DNA of 64,000 bases from Pseudomonadota bacterium (GCA_016720075.1 JADJXW010000006.1:136501-200500), one strand, 5' to 3'; positions 10,040 through 18,843 are shown, numbered from the stretch's first letter. Numbers and translations are program-made. The notes: generated from the letters alone by a model not told the origin.

Positions 10040-10343
10040 ACTCGTTGTCGAATTCCCAGGTCTTCACCACATCAAGCGCCGCCAGTCCGAAACCCGCGTC
10101 GGCCGGAGACTCCGTGACGACCTGCGCTTCCTGCACATAGCCCTCGGGTGTGATGAGCAGATCCACCATCACCAGGCCATCGATGCCCTGGGACCTGGCG
10201 TCCGCCGGGTAGTGCATTTCCGGCTCGTCGCCGCGCCTGCGTCGCAGTCTCTCGATCTGCGCGCCTTCCACCCGCAGCGCTTCCGGCCGCTGCAGCCTGC
10301 CGGTCTGGGCAAGGCTGCGGACCGGCGATGCGCCCGGGGTCAC
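9993..10343 (-). CDS. TonB C-terminal-domain protein lacking a membrane anchor
   Basis: A 116-residue product starting at GTG 10343, overlapping the stop of the upstream peptidase gene as GTGA, so translational coupling is likely. The second half (YPADARSQGIDGLVMVDLLI, then VTESPADAGFGLAALDVVKTW) is a TonB/TolA-type C-terminal fold. The expected N-terminal membrane helix and Pro-rich spacer are missing: the N-terminus is short and basic (IERLRRRRGDEPE). A longer frame open to 10496 lies inside the peptidase gene and has shadow-like composition. It could be a remnant or a soluble TonB-like domain; the gene overlaps the 3' end of the histidine kinase by 47 bp. Confidence 0.6.
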   Translation of the reverse strand: MTPGASPVRSLAQTGRLQRPEALRVEGAQIERLRRRRGDEPEMHYPADARSQGIDGLVMVDLLITPEGYVQEAQVVTESPADAGFGLAALDVVKTWEFDNEFKRLVLMTVSVLFLP

Positions 10344-11410
10344 TTGCCCCGGCCGCCGCGCGAGTACCCGTCGGCGGCCTTGCGCAGCGCGCGGGCGATG
10401 CCCGGTTCGAAGGCCGAGTGCCCTGCATCCGGCACCACCACCAGTTCGGCTTCCGGCCAGGCCCGGTGCAGGTGCCAGGCGCTTCGCATCGGGCACACCA
10501 CGTCGTAGCGGCCCTGCACGATAGTGGCCGGGATGTGGCGGATCTTCACCACGTCGCGCAGCAGCTGGTCATCGGCGTCGAGGAAGCCGCCATTCACGAA
10601 GTAGTGGCACTCGATGCGCGCGAAGGCCGCCGCATACTCGGCGTCCTTGAACTTGGCCACGTAGCCGGGATCCATGCGCAGGTGGCTGGTGGCGCCTTCC
10701 CAGATCGACCAGGCGCGCGCCGCCGCATTGCGCTCGGCTGCATCGCTGCTGGTCAGCCGGCGGTAGTAGGCGCCCATCATGTCGTAGCGCTCTTCCTCGG
10801 GAATCGGGGCGATGTACTGTTCCCACAGGTCCGGGAACAGCGAGGCCGCGCCCTCGCTGCTCTGGTAGAACCACTCGAGCTCCGAGCGGCGCAGCAGGAA
10901 TATTCCCCTGAGCACCAGTTCGGTGACGCGGTCGGGATGCTTCTGCGCGTAGGCCAGCGCGAGCGTTGATCCCCAGCTGCCGCCGAACACCTGCCAGCGC
11001 TCGATGCCCAGGTGTTCGCGCAGCCGTTCGATGTCGCCAACCAGATCCCAGGTGGTGTTGTCCTGGAGGCTCGCGTGCGGCGTGCTCCTGCCGCAGCCAC
11101 GCTGGTCGAACAGCACGATGCGGTAGCGCTTCGGATCGAAGAAGCGGCGCATCTCGGGGTTGGTGCCGCCGCCGGGTCCGCCATGCAGGAACACCACCGG
11201 CTTGCCGGCCGCGTTGCCGCTTTCCTCGAAATACAGCTCGTGCACCGGCGAGACGCGCAGCCGGCCGGTGCGGTTGGTGCGAAGCCGGGGATAGAGGCCG
11301 TCGGCCGGAGCCGCGGTCTTGCGTGCCGTGCGCCGGGGGGCGACGCGCTTCGCCGCCACGGGCTTGCGGGCCTTTGCCTTTGCGCGGCCGCGCGTGCGGG
11401 CGGCACTCAT
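10340..11410 (-). CDS. pip: Proline iminopeptidase with a basic N-terminal extension
   Basis: Alpha/beta-hydrolase of peptidase family S33 that removes N-terminal proline. Conserved parts: oxyanion motif HGGPGGG, DQRGCGRS, nucleophile elbow GGSWGS, and C-terminal GRYDVVCP (Asp) and DAGHSAFEP (His). The core begins near residue 38 (LYPRLRTNRTGRL); before it lies an Ala/Lys/Arg-rich tail (AKAKARKPVAAKR...) not found in typical 310-320-residue Pip, giving 356 residues here. Middle gene of hinT-pip-tonB-like, joined by ATGA and GTGA overlaps. The tail may bind nucleic acid or be a linker; its role is unknown. Confidence 0.92.
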   Translation of the reverse strand: MSAARTRGRAKAKARKPVAAKRVAPRRTARKTAAPADGLYPRLRTNRTGRLRVSPVHELYFEESGNAAGKPVVFLHGGPGGGTNPEMRRFFDPKRYRIVLFDQRGCGRSTPHASLQDNTTWDLVGDIERLREHLGIERWQVFGGSWGSTLALAYAQKHPDRVTELVLRGIFLLRRSELEWFYQSSEGAASLFPDLWEQYIAPIPEEERYDMMGAYYRRLTSSDAAERNAAARAWSIWEGATSHLRMDPGYVAKFKDAEYAAAFARIECHYFVNGGFLDADDQLLRDVVKIRHIPATIVQGRYDVVCPMRSAWHLHRAWPEAELVVVPDAGHSAFEPGIARALRKAADGYSRGGRGK

Positions 11411-11754
11411 CGCTTCACCGTCATCGGGCCCAGCGGGGCGCCACCCACCAGGTGCAGGTGCAGGTGATACACCTCCTGCCCGCCATGCGAATTGCAGTTC
11501 ACGATCAGGCGGTAGCCGTCGGCGGCAATGCCCAGCTGCTTCGCCAGGTCGCGCGCCACCAGGAACAGCCGCCCCACCAGCGGCGCGTCGGCATCGGTGA
11601 TGTCGTTGACCGTGGGAATGGGCTTGTTGGGAATGATGAGGATGTGCACTGGCGCCTGCGGCCGGATGTCGCGAAAGGCGGTGATCTCATCGTCGCGATA
11701 GACGATGTCGGCCGGCAGTTCGCCGGCCACGATGCGTTCGAAAAGCGTGGGCAT
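11407..11754 (-). CDS. hinT: HIT-family purine nucleoside phosphoramidase
   Basis: A 115-residue histidine-triad protein that hydrolyses AMP-N phosphoramidates. The signature HLHLHL near the C-terminus (VYHLHLHLVGG) carries the nucleophilic histidine; the N-terminal FERIVAGELPADIVYRDD and HILIIPNKPI segments are family-typical. The stop overlaps the start of pip (ATGA). It is transcribed divergently from holA across a 38-bp gap with an AT-rich centre that probably serves both. Confidence 0.93.
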   Translation of the reverse strand: MPTLFERIVAGELPADIVYRDDEITAFRDIRPQAPVHILIIPNKPIPTVNDITDADAPLVGRLFLVARDLAKQLGIAADGYRLIVNCNSHGGQEVYHLHLHLVGGAPLGPMTVKR

Positions 11755-11779
11755 GGGGGTACCTCGAGGGCTCTGCCCC

Positions 11780-11785
11780 TATAAT
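11780..11785 (+). promoter_or_regulatory. -10 element directly before holA
   Basis: A perfect TATAAT lies 7 nt before the TTG start of holA, with no good -35 and no Shine-Dalgarno. Transcription would begin at or next to the start codon (leaderless). The reverse strand of the same AT patch could serve hinT. Confidence 0.55.
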
Positions 11786-11792
11786 AACGCCC

Positions 11793-12815
11793 TTGAAAAC
11801 CAGCCCGGAAAAGCTCCCTGCCGCCCTCAAGCGCGGCCTGCCGCCCGTGTGCCTGCTCTCCGGCGATGAACCGCTGCAGGCGGGCGAGGCCGCCGACGCC
11901 ATCCGCGCCGCCGCCCGCGCCGCCGGATTCACCGAGCGCGAGGTGTTCTTCATCGACCGGGCCAACAGCGGCCCGTGGGACGAGATCTTCGCCTCGGCGC
12001 AGGCGCTGTCGCTGTTCGCCTCGCGCCGCGTGCTCGAGATCCGCATTCCGGGGAGCAAGCCGGGCGTGCAGGGCTCCGCCATGCTCCAGGAGCTGACGAG
12101 CCTGGCGGGGCCCGACCTGCTGCTGCTGGTCATCACCGGCGAGCTCGACTGGACTGCGCAGAAGGCGGCCTGGGTGCAGGGGTTGGACGCCGCGGGACTC
12201 TGGGTGGATTCCGCGCAGGTGCCGCTGGCGCAGTTCCCCGCGTGGCTGCGCTCGCGGGCCACTGCGCTGGAGCTCACGCTGGATGACGAGGCCGTGCAGG
12301 CGCTGGCGCAGCAATGCGAGGGCAACCTGCTCGCGGCCTCGCAGGAGCTCACCAAGCTGCAGCTGGCCGGCTACAGCCGGATCGGCGTGAACGAAGTGCT
12401 GGTCAGCGCATCGCAGAGCAGCCGCTACGATGTCGCACAGCTGGGCGAGGCTGTGCTGCGCGGCGATCTGTCGCGTTCGCTGCGTGTTCTGGCCGGACTC
12501 AAGGCCGAAGGGGTGGAGCCCACGCTGGTGCTCTGGTCCGTTTGGCAGGAAATGCGCGCGCTGTGGCAGGTGCTTCTGCCGGGCCCGCCGATCAGCGGCG
12601 TCTGGTCTCGCAACAAGACATATCTGCCTGCCGCGGCGGCACGCCTGAAGCCGCTGGGCAGGGCCTTTTTCGCGCGACTGGAGGGCCGGATGGCCAGCGC
12701 CGATCGCATCATCAAGGGACGGCAGGCAGGCCATGCCTGGGACGAACTGTCGCTGCTGGTGGCCGAGTTCGCCTCGGCCCGCAGCGTGCTGCCGGCCACA
12801 ACAGGAGCCGCATGA
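11793..12815 (+). CDS. holA: DNA polymerase III subunit delta
   Basis: Clamp-loader wrench subunit that opens the beta clamp. 340 residues, normal length. The N-terminus (MKTSPEKLPAALKRGLPPVCLLSGDEPL) matches the family, and an AAA+-like fold with SRRVLEIRIP and the C-terminal collar region (SGVWSRNKTYLPAAAARL) follow. TTG 11793 is the first start codon in the frame and gives the expected N-terminus. It leads a six-gene run to rng; its stop overlaps nadD by 4 nt. The unusual placement away from lptE may reflect local rearrangement. Confidence 0.92.
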   Translation: MKTSPEKLPAALKRGLPPVCLLSGDEPLQAGEAADAIRAAARAAGFTEREVFFIDRANSGPWDEIFASAQALSLFASRRVLEIRIPGSKPGVQGSAMLQELTSLAGPDLLLLVITGELDWTAQKAAWVQGLDAAGLWVDSAQVPLAQFPAWLRSRATALELTLDDEAVQALAQQCEGNLLAASQELTKLQLAGYSRIGVNEVLVSASQSSRYDVAQLGEAVLRGDLSRSLRVLAGLKAEGVEPTLVLWSVWQEMRALWQVLLPGPPISGVWSRNKTYLPAAAARLKPLGRAFFARLEGRMASADRIIKGRQAGHAWDELSLLVAEFASARSVLPATTGAA

Positions 12816-13477
12816 GCAACGAGCGCGCGACGGGCCAGGGGCCCATGGGTGTTTTCGGTGGCACGTTCGATCCCATCCACTACGGGCATCTGCGCACCGC
12901 CTTCGAACTGCGCGAAGCCGTGCGCCTGGCCGAGGTGCGCTTCCTGCCCACGGGCAATCCACCGCATCGAGACCAGACCCAGGCCAGCGCCGAGGAGCGT
13001 CTGGCCATGGTGCAGGCCGCGGTGGCCGACCAGCCCGGATTCTGCGTCGACGACCGCGAAACCCGTCGCAGTGGCCTGTCCTACTCGGTCGATACGCTGG
13101 GCGAACTGCGTGGCGAATTCCCGCAGCGCTCCATCTGCCTGCTGCTGGGCATGGATGCCTTCCTGGGGCTGCCGAATTGGCACCGCTGGCGCGAAATCCT
13201 GGAACTCGCGAATGTGGTGGTGGCGCACCGGCCGGGATGGAAGGCGCCCACCCAGGGCCCGCTGGGCGAGGTAATGGTCGACCACGGCACCGGTTCGGTC
13301 CGTGACCTGCACGATGCGACGGCCGGCCGCATCTACGTGCATGCCGTGACGCAGCTGGAAATCTCTTCCACCGATCTGCGGGCGCTGATCGCCCGTGGTC
13401 GCGACCCGCGGTTTCTCGTTCCCGACAGCGTCTGCAAGCTGCTGCGGGAGACGGGATGGTATGCTGAGCGCCAATGA
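12812..13477 (+). CDS. nadD: Nicotinate-nucleotide adenylyltransferase
   Basis: Joins nicotinate mononucleotide and ATP to form deamido-NAD in NAD synthesis. 221 residues with the nucleotidyltransferase motif GGTFDPIHYGHLR, the SYSVDTL segment and the C-terminal ISSTDLRALIARGR (ISSTxIR motif). An AGGAG at 12803-12807 precedes ATG 12812, which overlaps the holA stop (ATGA). The standard holA-nadD-rsfS order is kept. Confidence 0.95.
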   Translation: MSNERATGQGPMGVFGGTFDPIHYGHLRTAFELREAVRLAEVRFLPTGNPPHRDQTQASAEERLAMVQAAVADQPGFCVDDRETRRSGLSYSVDTLGELRGEFPQRSICLLLGMDAFLGLPNWHRWREILELANVVVAHRPGWKAPTQGPLGEVMVDHGTGSVRDLHDATAGRIYVHAVTQLEISSTDLRALIARGRDPRFLVPDSVCKLLRETGWYAERQ

Positions 13478-13992
13478 CAGCCGCCAAGAACTCCCGCCCG
13501 CCGGCTCGCGCAGCCCTGGTCAAGACCGTCGTCGCCGCCCTCGGCGACATGAAAGCAGTCAACGTCAAGGTGATGGACGTGCGCAAGGTCACCGACGTGG
13601 CCGACTGCATGATCCTCGCCTCGGGCAATTCCGATCGCCATGTGCGCTCCATCGCCGACAGCGTGGTGCAGAAGGCCAAGGCCGCGGGATTTCGCCCGAT
13701 GGGCATGGAGGGCGAGCGTGATGGCGAATGGGTGCTGGTCGACCTGAACGACGTGATCGTGCACGTGATGCTGCCCCGCGTGCGCGAGTTCTACGGGCTC
13801 GAGGGCCTGTGGGATGTCTCGCCGTCGAAACCCGGCAAGGTCAGCAAGCCCGCCAAGCCCGCCAAGCCCGCCAGGAGCCGCAAGCCGGCCCGTGCCGCGC
13901 CGCGCGCGAAGAAGTCCCCGGCCTCGAAGGGCAAGCGCGCGCCTCGCGCCCAGCCTGCGAAGAAGAAGGCAGGTCCGCGCGCGAAGCGCTGA
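13474..13992 (+). CDS. rsfS: Ribosomal silencing factor RsfS with a long basic C-terminal tail
   Basis: Binds L14 on the 50S subunit and blocks subunit joining when nutrients are short. Residues 1-115 are the RsfS core (VTDVADCMILASGNSDRH, DGEWVLVDLNDVIVHVML, REFYGLEGLW). The protein then runs on for about 55 residues of Lys/Ala/Pro/Arg low complexity (starts SKPAKPAKPARSRKPAR, ends KKAGPRAKR), much longer than the usual RsfS end. Starts within the nadD stop (ATGA). The tail resembles histone H1-like segments and may add RNA or ribosome contacts; that is inference. Confidence 0.93.
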   Translation: MTAAKNSRPPARAALVKTVVAALGDMKAVNVKVMDVRKVTDVADCMILASGNSDRHVRSIADSVVQKAKAAGFRPMGMEGERDGEWVLVDLNDVIVHVMLPRVREFYGLEGLWDVSPSKPGKVSKPAKPAKPARSRKPARAAPRAKKSPASKGKRAPRAQPAKKKAGPRAKR

Positions 13993-14004
13993 CACATTGT
14001 TCCC

Positions 14005-14472
14005 ATGCGCCTGTCGCTGATTGCCGTGGGACAGCGCATGCCGGCCTGGATTCAGCAGGGATTCGGCGAATACGCGCAGCGCCTGAAGGCGCGACTGCCC
14101 ATCAACCTGATCGAAGTGCCTGCCGTGAAGCGCGGCAGCGGCGATGTGGTCCGCGCCATGGAAGAAGAGGGGCGCAGGCTGCTGGCAGCGGTGAAACCCG
14201 ACCACTACGTGGTGGCGCTCGATGAGCGCGGCAGGACGCGCACCAGCGTGGAGCTGTCGCAGTGGCTGGGCAAGCGGCTGCAGGAAGGCCGCGACCTGGG
14301 CTTCCTGGTGGGCGGCGCGGACGGGTTCGCGCCCGCCGTGCTGGAGCGTGCCGATGAGCGCTGGTCGCTGTCCGCGCTGACACTGCCGCATGCGCTGGTG
14401 CGCGTGGTTTTCGCCGAACAGATCTACCGCGCCGTGACGCTGCTCGACGGCCACCCCTACCACCGCGAATGA
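14005..14472 (+). CDS. rlmH: 23S rRNA pseudouridine-1915 N3-methyltransferase
   Basis: SPOUT-class methyltransferase modifying helix 69 of 23S rRNA. 155 residues; conserved LDERGRTRTSVELSQWL, the knot segment DLGFLVGGADGFAP, and the C-terminal LPHALVRVVFAEQIYRA, ending HPYHRE. Placed after rsfS with a 12-bp gap and followed by maf with an ATGA overlap, the usual order. Confidence 0.96.
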   Translation: MRLSLIAVGQRMPAWIQQGFGEYAQRLKARLPINLIEVPAVKRGSGDVVRAMEEEGRRLLAAVKPDHYVVALDERGRTRTSVELSQWLGKRLQEGRDLGFLVGGADGFAPAVLERADERWSLSALTLPHALVRVVFAEQIYRAVTLLDGHPYHRE

Positions 14473-15062
14473 ACACTTCCCCGGACACCATCGTGCTGGC
14501 TTCCGCCTCGCCCCGCCGGCGCGAACTGCTCACGCAGATTGGCGTGCCGCATGTGGTGCTGGCCGTGGACATCGACGAGTCGGCGCAGCCCGGCGAGGCG
14601 CCGTCGGCACTCGCCCGGCGCCTGGCGCGCGAAAAGGCGGTGGCCGGCAGGATGCGTGACGGCGGCGGCCGCGCGGCGCTGGGATCGGACACGATCGTGG
14701 TGCTGGACGGCGAGGTGTACGGCAAGCCGCGCGATGCGGCCGACGCGCGTCGCATGCTCGGCGCGCTGTCCGGGCGCAGCCACGAGGTGATGTCCGCCGT
14801 CGCGCTGGCGCTGCCTGGCGGCGGCCCGGTGCGGGACGCGCTGAGCGTCACCGAGGTGCGGATGCGCGCCCTCGCGCCTGCCGAGATCGACGCCTACTGG
14901 GCCAGCGGCGAGCCCGAGGGCAAGGCTGGCGCCTACGCCATCCAGGGGCTGGGAGCGGTGTTCATCGAACATATTCGCGGCAGCTACTCGGGCGTGATGG
15001 GGCTACCCTTGTACGAGACCGCCTCGCTGCTGCAGGCTGCTGGATTACGGAGCGAGCGCTGA
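14469..15062 (+). CDS. maf: Maf/YhdE-type nucleoside triphosphate pyrophosphatase
   Basis: Hydrolyses dTTP/UTP and modified pyrimidine triphosphates to monophosphates (house-cleaning role). 197 residues with the Maf signature LASASPRRRELL, the catalytic-region GSDTIVVLDGEVYGKP and the substrate segment GKAGAYAIQGLGAVFIEHIRGSYS. Overlaps rlmH by 4 nt and abuts rng, the common rlmH-maf-rng order. Confidence 0.94.
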   Translation: MNTSPDTIVLASASPRRRELLTQIGVPHVVLAVDIDESAQPGEAPSALARRLAREKAVAGRMRDGGGRAALGSDTIVVLDGEVYGKPRDAADARRMLGALSGRSHEVMSAVALALPGGGPVRDALSVTEVRMRALAPAEIDAYWASGEPEGKAGAYAIQGLGAVFIEHIRGSYSGVMGLPLYETASLLQAAGLRSER

Positions 15063-16562
15063 ATGAACATCGAGATCCTGGTCAACGCCGCCCCGCGCGA
15101 AACCCGCGCCGCGCTGCTGGAGAACGGCGCGCTGCAGGAACTGTTCATCGAGCGCGCCAGCCGGCGCGGCCTGGTGAGCAACCTCTACAAGGGTCGTGTG
15201 TCGCGCGTGCTGCCGGGCATGCAGGCGGCGTTCCTCGAGATTGGCCTCGCGCGCACGGCCTTCCTGCACGTGGCCGACATCCTGGGTCCGCCGCCCGATC
15301 CGGGCAACGACGCGCACGAGCAGCGCGAGGCGCCGGGCGAAACCGACATCCGCACGCTGGTGCGCGAGGGCGACGAACTGCTGGTGCAGGTGGTCAAGGA
15401 TCCGCTGGGCACCAAGGGCGCGCGGCTCTCGACCCATGTGTCGCTGCCTTCGCGCTACCTGGTGTTCATGCCGCGCGGCGCGCGCGTGGGTGTTTCCTCG
15501 CGCATCGAATCCGAGACCGAGCGCAACCGCCTGCGCGAGCTGGTGGCGACGCTGGCCGAGCAGGGCGTGGCCAATGGCGGCACGAAGGGCGGCTACATCG
15601 TGCGCACGGCCGCGATGGGCGCGCCGCTCGAGGCGCTGCATGCCGACATGCTGTTCCTGCAGCGGCTGTGGGCGCATGTGCGCGAGCGCTCGCTGCAGAC
15701 AGGGGCCGGCAACCTGGTGCACGAGGACCTGCCGCTGTCCACGCGCGTGCTGCGCGACGAGCTGCGCACCGAGGTGCGGCGCGTGCTGGTGGATTCGCCG
15801 GAAGAATACGCGCGCATGATGGAGTTCACGCGCTCGTTCATGCCCGACTATGCCGACCGCATCGAGCTGTACCAGGCCTCGCGCCCCATCTTCGACCTGC
15901 ACGGCATCGAGGATGAGATCAACCGCGCGCTGGAGGCGCGGGTGCCGCTGAAGTCCGGCGGCCACATCGTCATCCAGCAGACCGAAGCCATGACCACGGT
16001 GGACGTGAACACCGGTGGCTACGTGGGCCACCGCAACCTGGAAGAGACCATCTTCCGCACCAACCTCGAGGCCGCGGTGACCATCGCGCGGCAGCTGCGG
16101 GTGCGAAACCTCGGCGGCATCATCGTGCTCGACTTCATCGACATGCAGGATGCCGATCACCGCCAGGCGCTGCTCGACGCGCTGCAGGCGGCGCTGGCCG
16201 AGGACCGCGCGCAGACGCACATCGCCAGCGTCTCGCCGCTGGGACTGGTGGAGATGACCCGCAAGCGCACGCGCGAGAGCCTGGAGCACCTGCTGTGTTC
16301 GGCGTGCCCCGCGTGCCAGGGACGCGGCTTCCTGCGCACGCCCGAAACGGTGAGCCACGAGATCTTCCGCGAACTGATGCGCCAGAGCCGCCAGTTCAAC
16401 AGCGACGAGCTGGTGGTGCTGGCGCACCAGGACGTGGTGAGCTGGCTGCAGGAAGAGGAATCCACCGTGCTGGCGGAGCTGGAAACGCAGGTGGGCCGGC
16501 CGATCAGGCTGCAGGCCGAGCCGCTGTACGGCATAGATCAATACGATGTGGTGCTCGCATGA
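15063..16562 (+). CDS. rng: Ribonuclease G
   Basis: Endoribonuclease that matures the 5' end of 16S rRNA and turns over mRNAs. 499 residues: S1-like RNA-binding region (about 35-130, SNLYKGRVSRVLPGMQAAFLEI), 5'-sensor and DNase I-like catalytic domain with the metal-binding aspartates in TTVDVNTGGYVG and VLDFIDM, and the zinc-link CSACPACQGRG. It lacks the long C-terminal scaffold of RNase E. Starts 1 base after maf and its stop overlaps the following gene. Confidence 0.95.
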   Translation: MNIEILVNAAPRETRAALLENGALQELFIERASRRGLVSNLYKGRVSRVLPGMQAAFLEIGLARTAFLHVADILGPPPDPGNDAHEQREAPGETDIRTLVREGDELLVQVVKDPLGTKGARLSTHVSLPSRYLVFMPRGARVGVSSRIESETERNRLRELVATLAEQGVANGGTKGGYIVRTAAMGAPLEALHADMLFLQRLWAHVRERSLQTGAGNLVHEDLPLSTRVLRDELRTEVRRVLVDSPEEYARMMEFTRSFMPDYADRIELYQASRPIFDLHGIEDEINRALEARVPLKSGGHIVIQQTEAMTTVDVNTGGYVGHRNLEETIFRTNLEAAVTIARQLRVRNLGGIIVLDFIDMQDADHRQALLDALQAALAEDRAQTHIASVSPLGLVEMTRKRTRESLEHLLCSACPACQGRGFLRTPETVSHEIFRELMRQSRQFNSDELVVLAHQDVVSWLQEEESTVLAELETQVGRPIRLQAEPLYGIDQYDVVLA

Positions 16563-17380
16563 AATGCGCTGCAGTGCAGATGTGTTCGGGACTGGATGTG
16601 GCCGCCAACGTGGACACCGCGCGGCGCCTGCTGGGCGAGGCCGCGGCGCAGGGCGCAACGCTTGCCGTGCTGCCCGAGAACTTCGCGCTGATGGCGCTGA
16701 AAGAGCGCGACAAGCGCGCCATTGCCGAGACCGACGGCGATGGCCCGGTGCAGAACCAGCTGGCCGCGTGCGCGCGTGAGTTCGGCATCACGGTGGTGGC
16801 CGGCACCTTTCCCATTCGCGTGCCCGGCGAGGAGCGTGTAGCCGCAGCCAGCCTGGTGTACGGCCCCGACGGCCGGCGCATCGGCCGCTACGACAAGATC
16901 CACCTGTTCGACGTGAACGTGCCGGACGCCGCCGAAAGCCATCGGGAGTCCGCGGGCATGGTGCCGGGGCGCGGCATTGGCGTGTTCGACACGCCCGCGG
17001 GGCGCATCGGCGTTGCCGTGTGCTACGACCTGCGCTTCCCGGAACTGTTCCGCCGCATGCTCGATGCGGGCGCCGAGGCTTTCGTGGTGTCGGCCGCCTT
17101 CACCGTGCCCACCGGCGAAGCCCACTGGCACCTGCTGCTGCGCGCCCGCGCCGTGGAGAACCTCTGCGCGCTGGTGGCTGCCGCCCAGGTCGGAACCCAC
17201 CAGAACGGACGTCAGACCTTCGGCCACAGCGCCGTGATCGACTGCTGGGGACGCGTGCTGGCGGAACTGCCGACCGGGGAAGGCCTGGCGCTGGCCGACG
17301 TGGACTTCGCCCGCCAGGCGCGCGTGCGCAGCGAATTCCCGGCCCTTGAACATCGCGTGCTCGGGCGCACAATCAGCTGA
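16559..17380 (+). CDS. Carbon-nitrogen hydrolase (Nit1/deaminated-glutathione amidase type)
   Basis: A 273-residue nitrilase-superfamily amidase, start ATG 16559 overlapping the rng stop (ATGA). Catalytic residues are visible: Glu in LAVLPENFAL, Lys in RYDKIHLFDV and Cys in AVCYDLRFPELF. The DKIHLFDV and CYDLRFPE segments are typical of Nit1-like enzymes that hydrolyse deaminated glutathione, but omega-amidase activity cannot be excluded. The rng-nit-tldD order is widespread in Gammaproteobacteria. Confidence 0.88.
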   Translation: MKCAAVQMCSGLDVAANVDTARRLLGEAAAQGATLAVLPENFALMALKERDKRAIAETDGDGPVQNQLAACAREFGITVVAGTFPIRVPGEERVAAASLVYGPDGRRIGRYDKIHLFDVNVPDAAESHRESAGMVPGRGIGVFDTPAGRIGVAVCYDLRFPELFRRMLDAGAEAFVVSAAFTVPTGEAHWHLLLRARAVENLCALVAAAQVGTHQNGRQTFGHSAVIDCWGRVLAELPTGEGLALADVDFARQARVRSEFPALEHRVLGRTIS

Positions 17381-17397
17381 CATTGCAGGAGAGTTCC

Positions 17398-18843
17398 TTG
17401 GCACAGACCGATACCCTGGGCCTGGCCCGCCGCGCCATCCTGGCCCCCGGGGGCCTGGACGAGCAGCACCTGGACCGCATGCTGGGTCTGGTGATGGGCC
17501 ACGCCATCGATGCCGCCGACCTGTATTTCCAGGTGTCGCATGAAGAGTCCTGGGCGCTCGAGGACGGCATCGTCAAGGAAGGCAGCGCCAGCATCGAGGA
17601 AGGCGTGGGTGTGCGCGCCATTGCCGGCGAGAAAACCGGTTTCGCCTATTCCGACGAGATCCAGCCCGCTGCGCTCGAAGAGGCATCGCGCGCGGCGCGC
17701 GCGATCGCCAGGCAGTCGCCGGGCAAGGGTGTGCAGGCCTGGCAGCGGCAGGCGCCGCATTCGCTGTACCTGCCCGTCGACCCGCTGACCAGCATGGAAG
17801 ATGCGGCCAAGATCGAGTGGCTCACGCGCGTGGATCGCGAGACCCGCGCCATGGATCCGCGCATCGTGCAGGTGATGGCGAGCATGCATGCCGTGCATGA
17901 AATCGTGCTGGTCGCCACCTCCGACGGGCACCTGGCGGCCGACGTGCGTCCGCTGGTGCGCTTCAATGTCTCCGTGCTGGCCGAGAAGGATGGCCGGCGC
18001 GAGCAGGGCTATGCCGGAGCTGGTGGTCGCTACTCGCTCACCGAACTGATGGCGGGCGATCGCCCGATCGCGCTTGCCCGCGAGGCCGTGCGCCAGGCGC
18101 TGGTCAACCTCGAAGCCGTTCCCGCGCCCGCGGGGCAGATGACGGTGGTGCTGGGTCCCGGCTGGCCCGGCATCCTGCTGCATGAGGCCATTGGCCACGG
18201 CCTGGAAGGGGACTTCAACCGCAAGGGCACCTCTGCCTTCAGCAACCGCGTGGGCGAGAAGGTGGCCAGCGAGTCCATCACCGTGGTGGATGACGGCACG
18301 CTGGCCGCGCGCCGTGGTTCGCTGAACATCGATGACGAGGGCACGCCCACGCAGTGCACCACGCTGATCGAGAACGGCGTGCTCAAGGGCTACCTGCAGG
18401 ATTCACACAACGCGCGGCTGATGGGCGTGAAGTCCACCGGCAACGGCCGGCGTGAATCCTTCGCGCACATGACGCTGCCGCGCATGACCAACACCTACAT
18501 GCGCGCGGGCTCCCACGACCCGGGGGAAATCCTCGCCTCGGTGGAAAAGGGCATCTACGCGGTGAATTTCGGCGGCGGGCAGGTGGACATCACCTCCGGC
18601 AAGTTCGTGTTCTCGGCCAGCGAGGCCTACCTCATCGAGAACGGCCGCGTCACGCGGCCCATCAGGGGCGCCACGCTGATCGGCAATGGTCCCGACGTGC
18701 TGACGCGCGTGTCGATGGTGGGCAACGACCTGAAGCTCGACGATGGCGTGGGCACCTGCGGCAAGGAAGGCCAGAGCGTGCCGGTGGGCGTGGGCCAGCC
18801 CACGCTGCGCATCGATGCCATGACCGTGGGCGGAACGAACTAG
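17398..18843 (+). CDS. tldD: Metalloprotease TldD
   Basis: Active subunit of the TldD/TldE (PmbA) heterodimeric peptidase, which trims unfolded peptides such as microcin B17 and PQQ precursors. 481 residues; the HExxxH zinc motif is HEAIGHGLEGD with the downstream Cys-containing GVGTCGKEGQ segment. The start is taken as TTG 17398 because AGGAGAG (17387-17393) is well spaced before it; the upstream TTG at 17383 lies within that ribosome binding site. Its partner pmbA is at 23.5 kb. Its TAG stop is shared with the opposite-strand gene in CTAG. Confidence 0.94.
   Translation: MAQTDTLGLARRAILAPGGLDEQHLDRMLGLVMGHAIDAADLYFQVSHEESWALEDGIVKEGSASIEEGVGVRAIAGEKTGFAYSDEIQPAALEEASRAARAIARQSPGKGVQAWQRQAPHSLYLPVDPLTSMEDAAKIEWLTRVDRETRAMDPRIVQVMASMHAVHEIVLVATSDGHLAADVRPLVRFNVSVLAEKDGRREQGYAGAGGRYSLTELMAGDRPIALAREAVRQALVNLEAVPAPAGQMTVVLGPGWPGILLHEAIGHGLEGDFNRKGTSAFSNRVGEKVASESITVVDDGTLAARRGSLNIDDEGTPTQCTTLIENGVLKGYLQDSHNARLMGVKSTGNGRRESFAHMTLPRMTNTYMRAGSHDPGEILASVEKGIYAVNFGGGQVDITSGKFVFSASEAYLIENGRVTRPIRGATLIGNGPDVLTRVSMVGNDLKLDDGVGTCGKEGQSVPVGVGQPTLRIDAMTVGGTN

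Noticed and set aside
10344..10496. N-terminal extension of the TonB-like protein.
   Set aside because: It lies inside pip in another frame, is Arg/Gly/Ala rich like a shadow frame, and the GTG at 10343 couples exactly to the pip stop.
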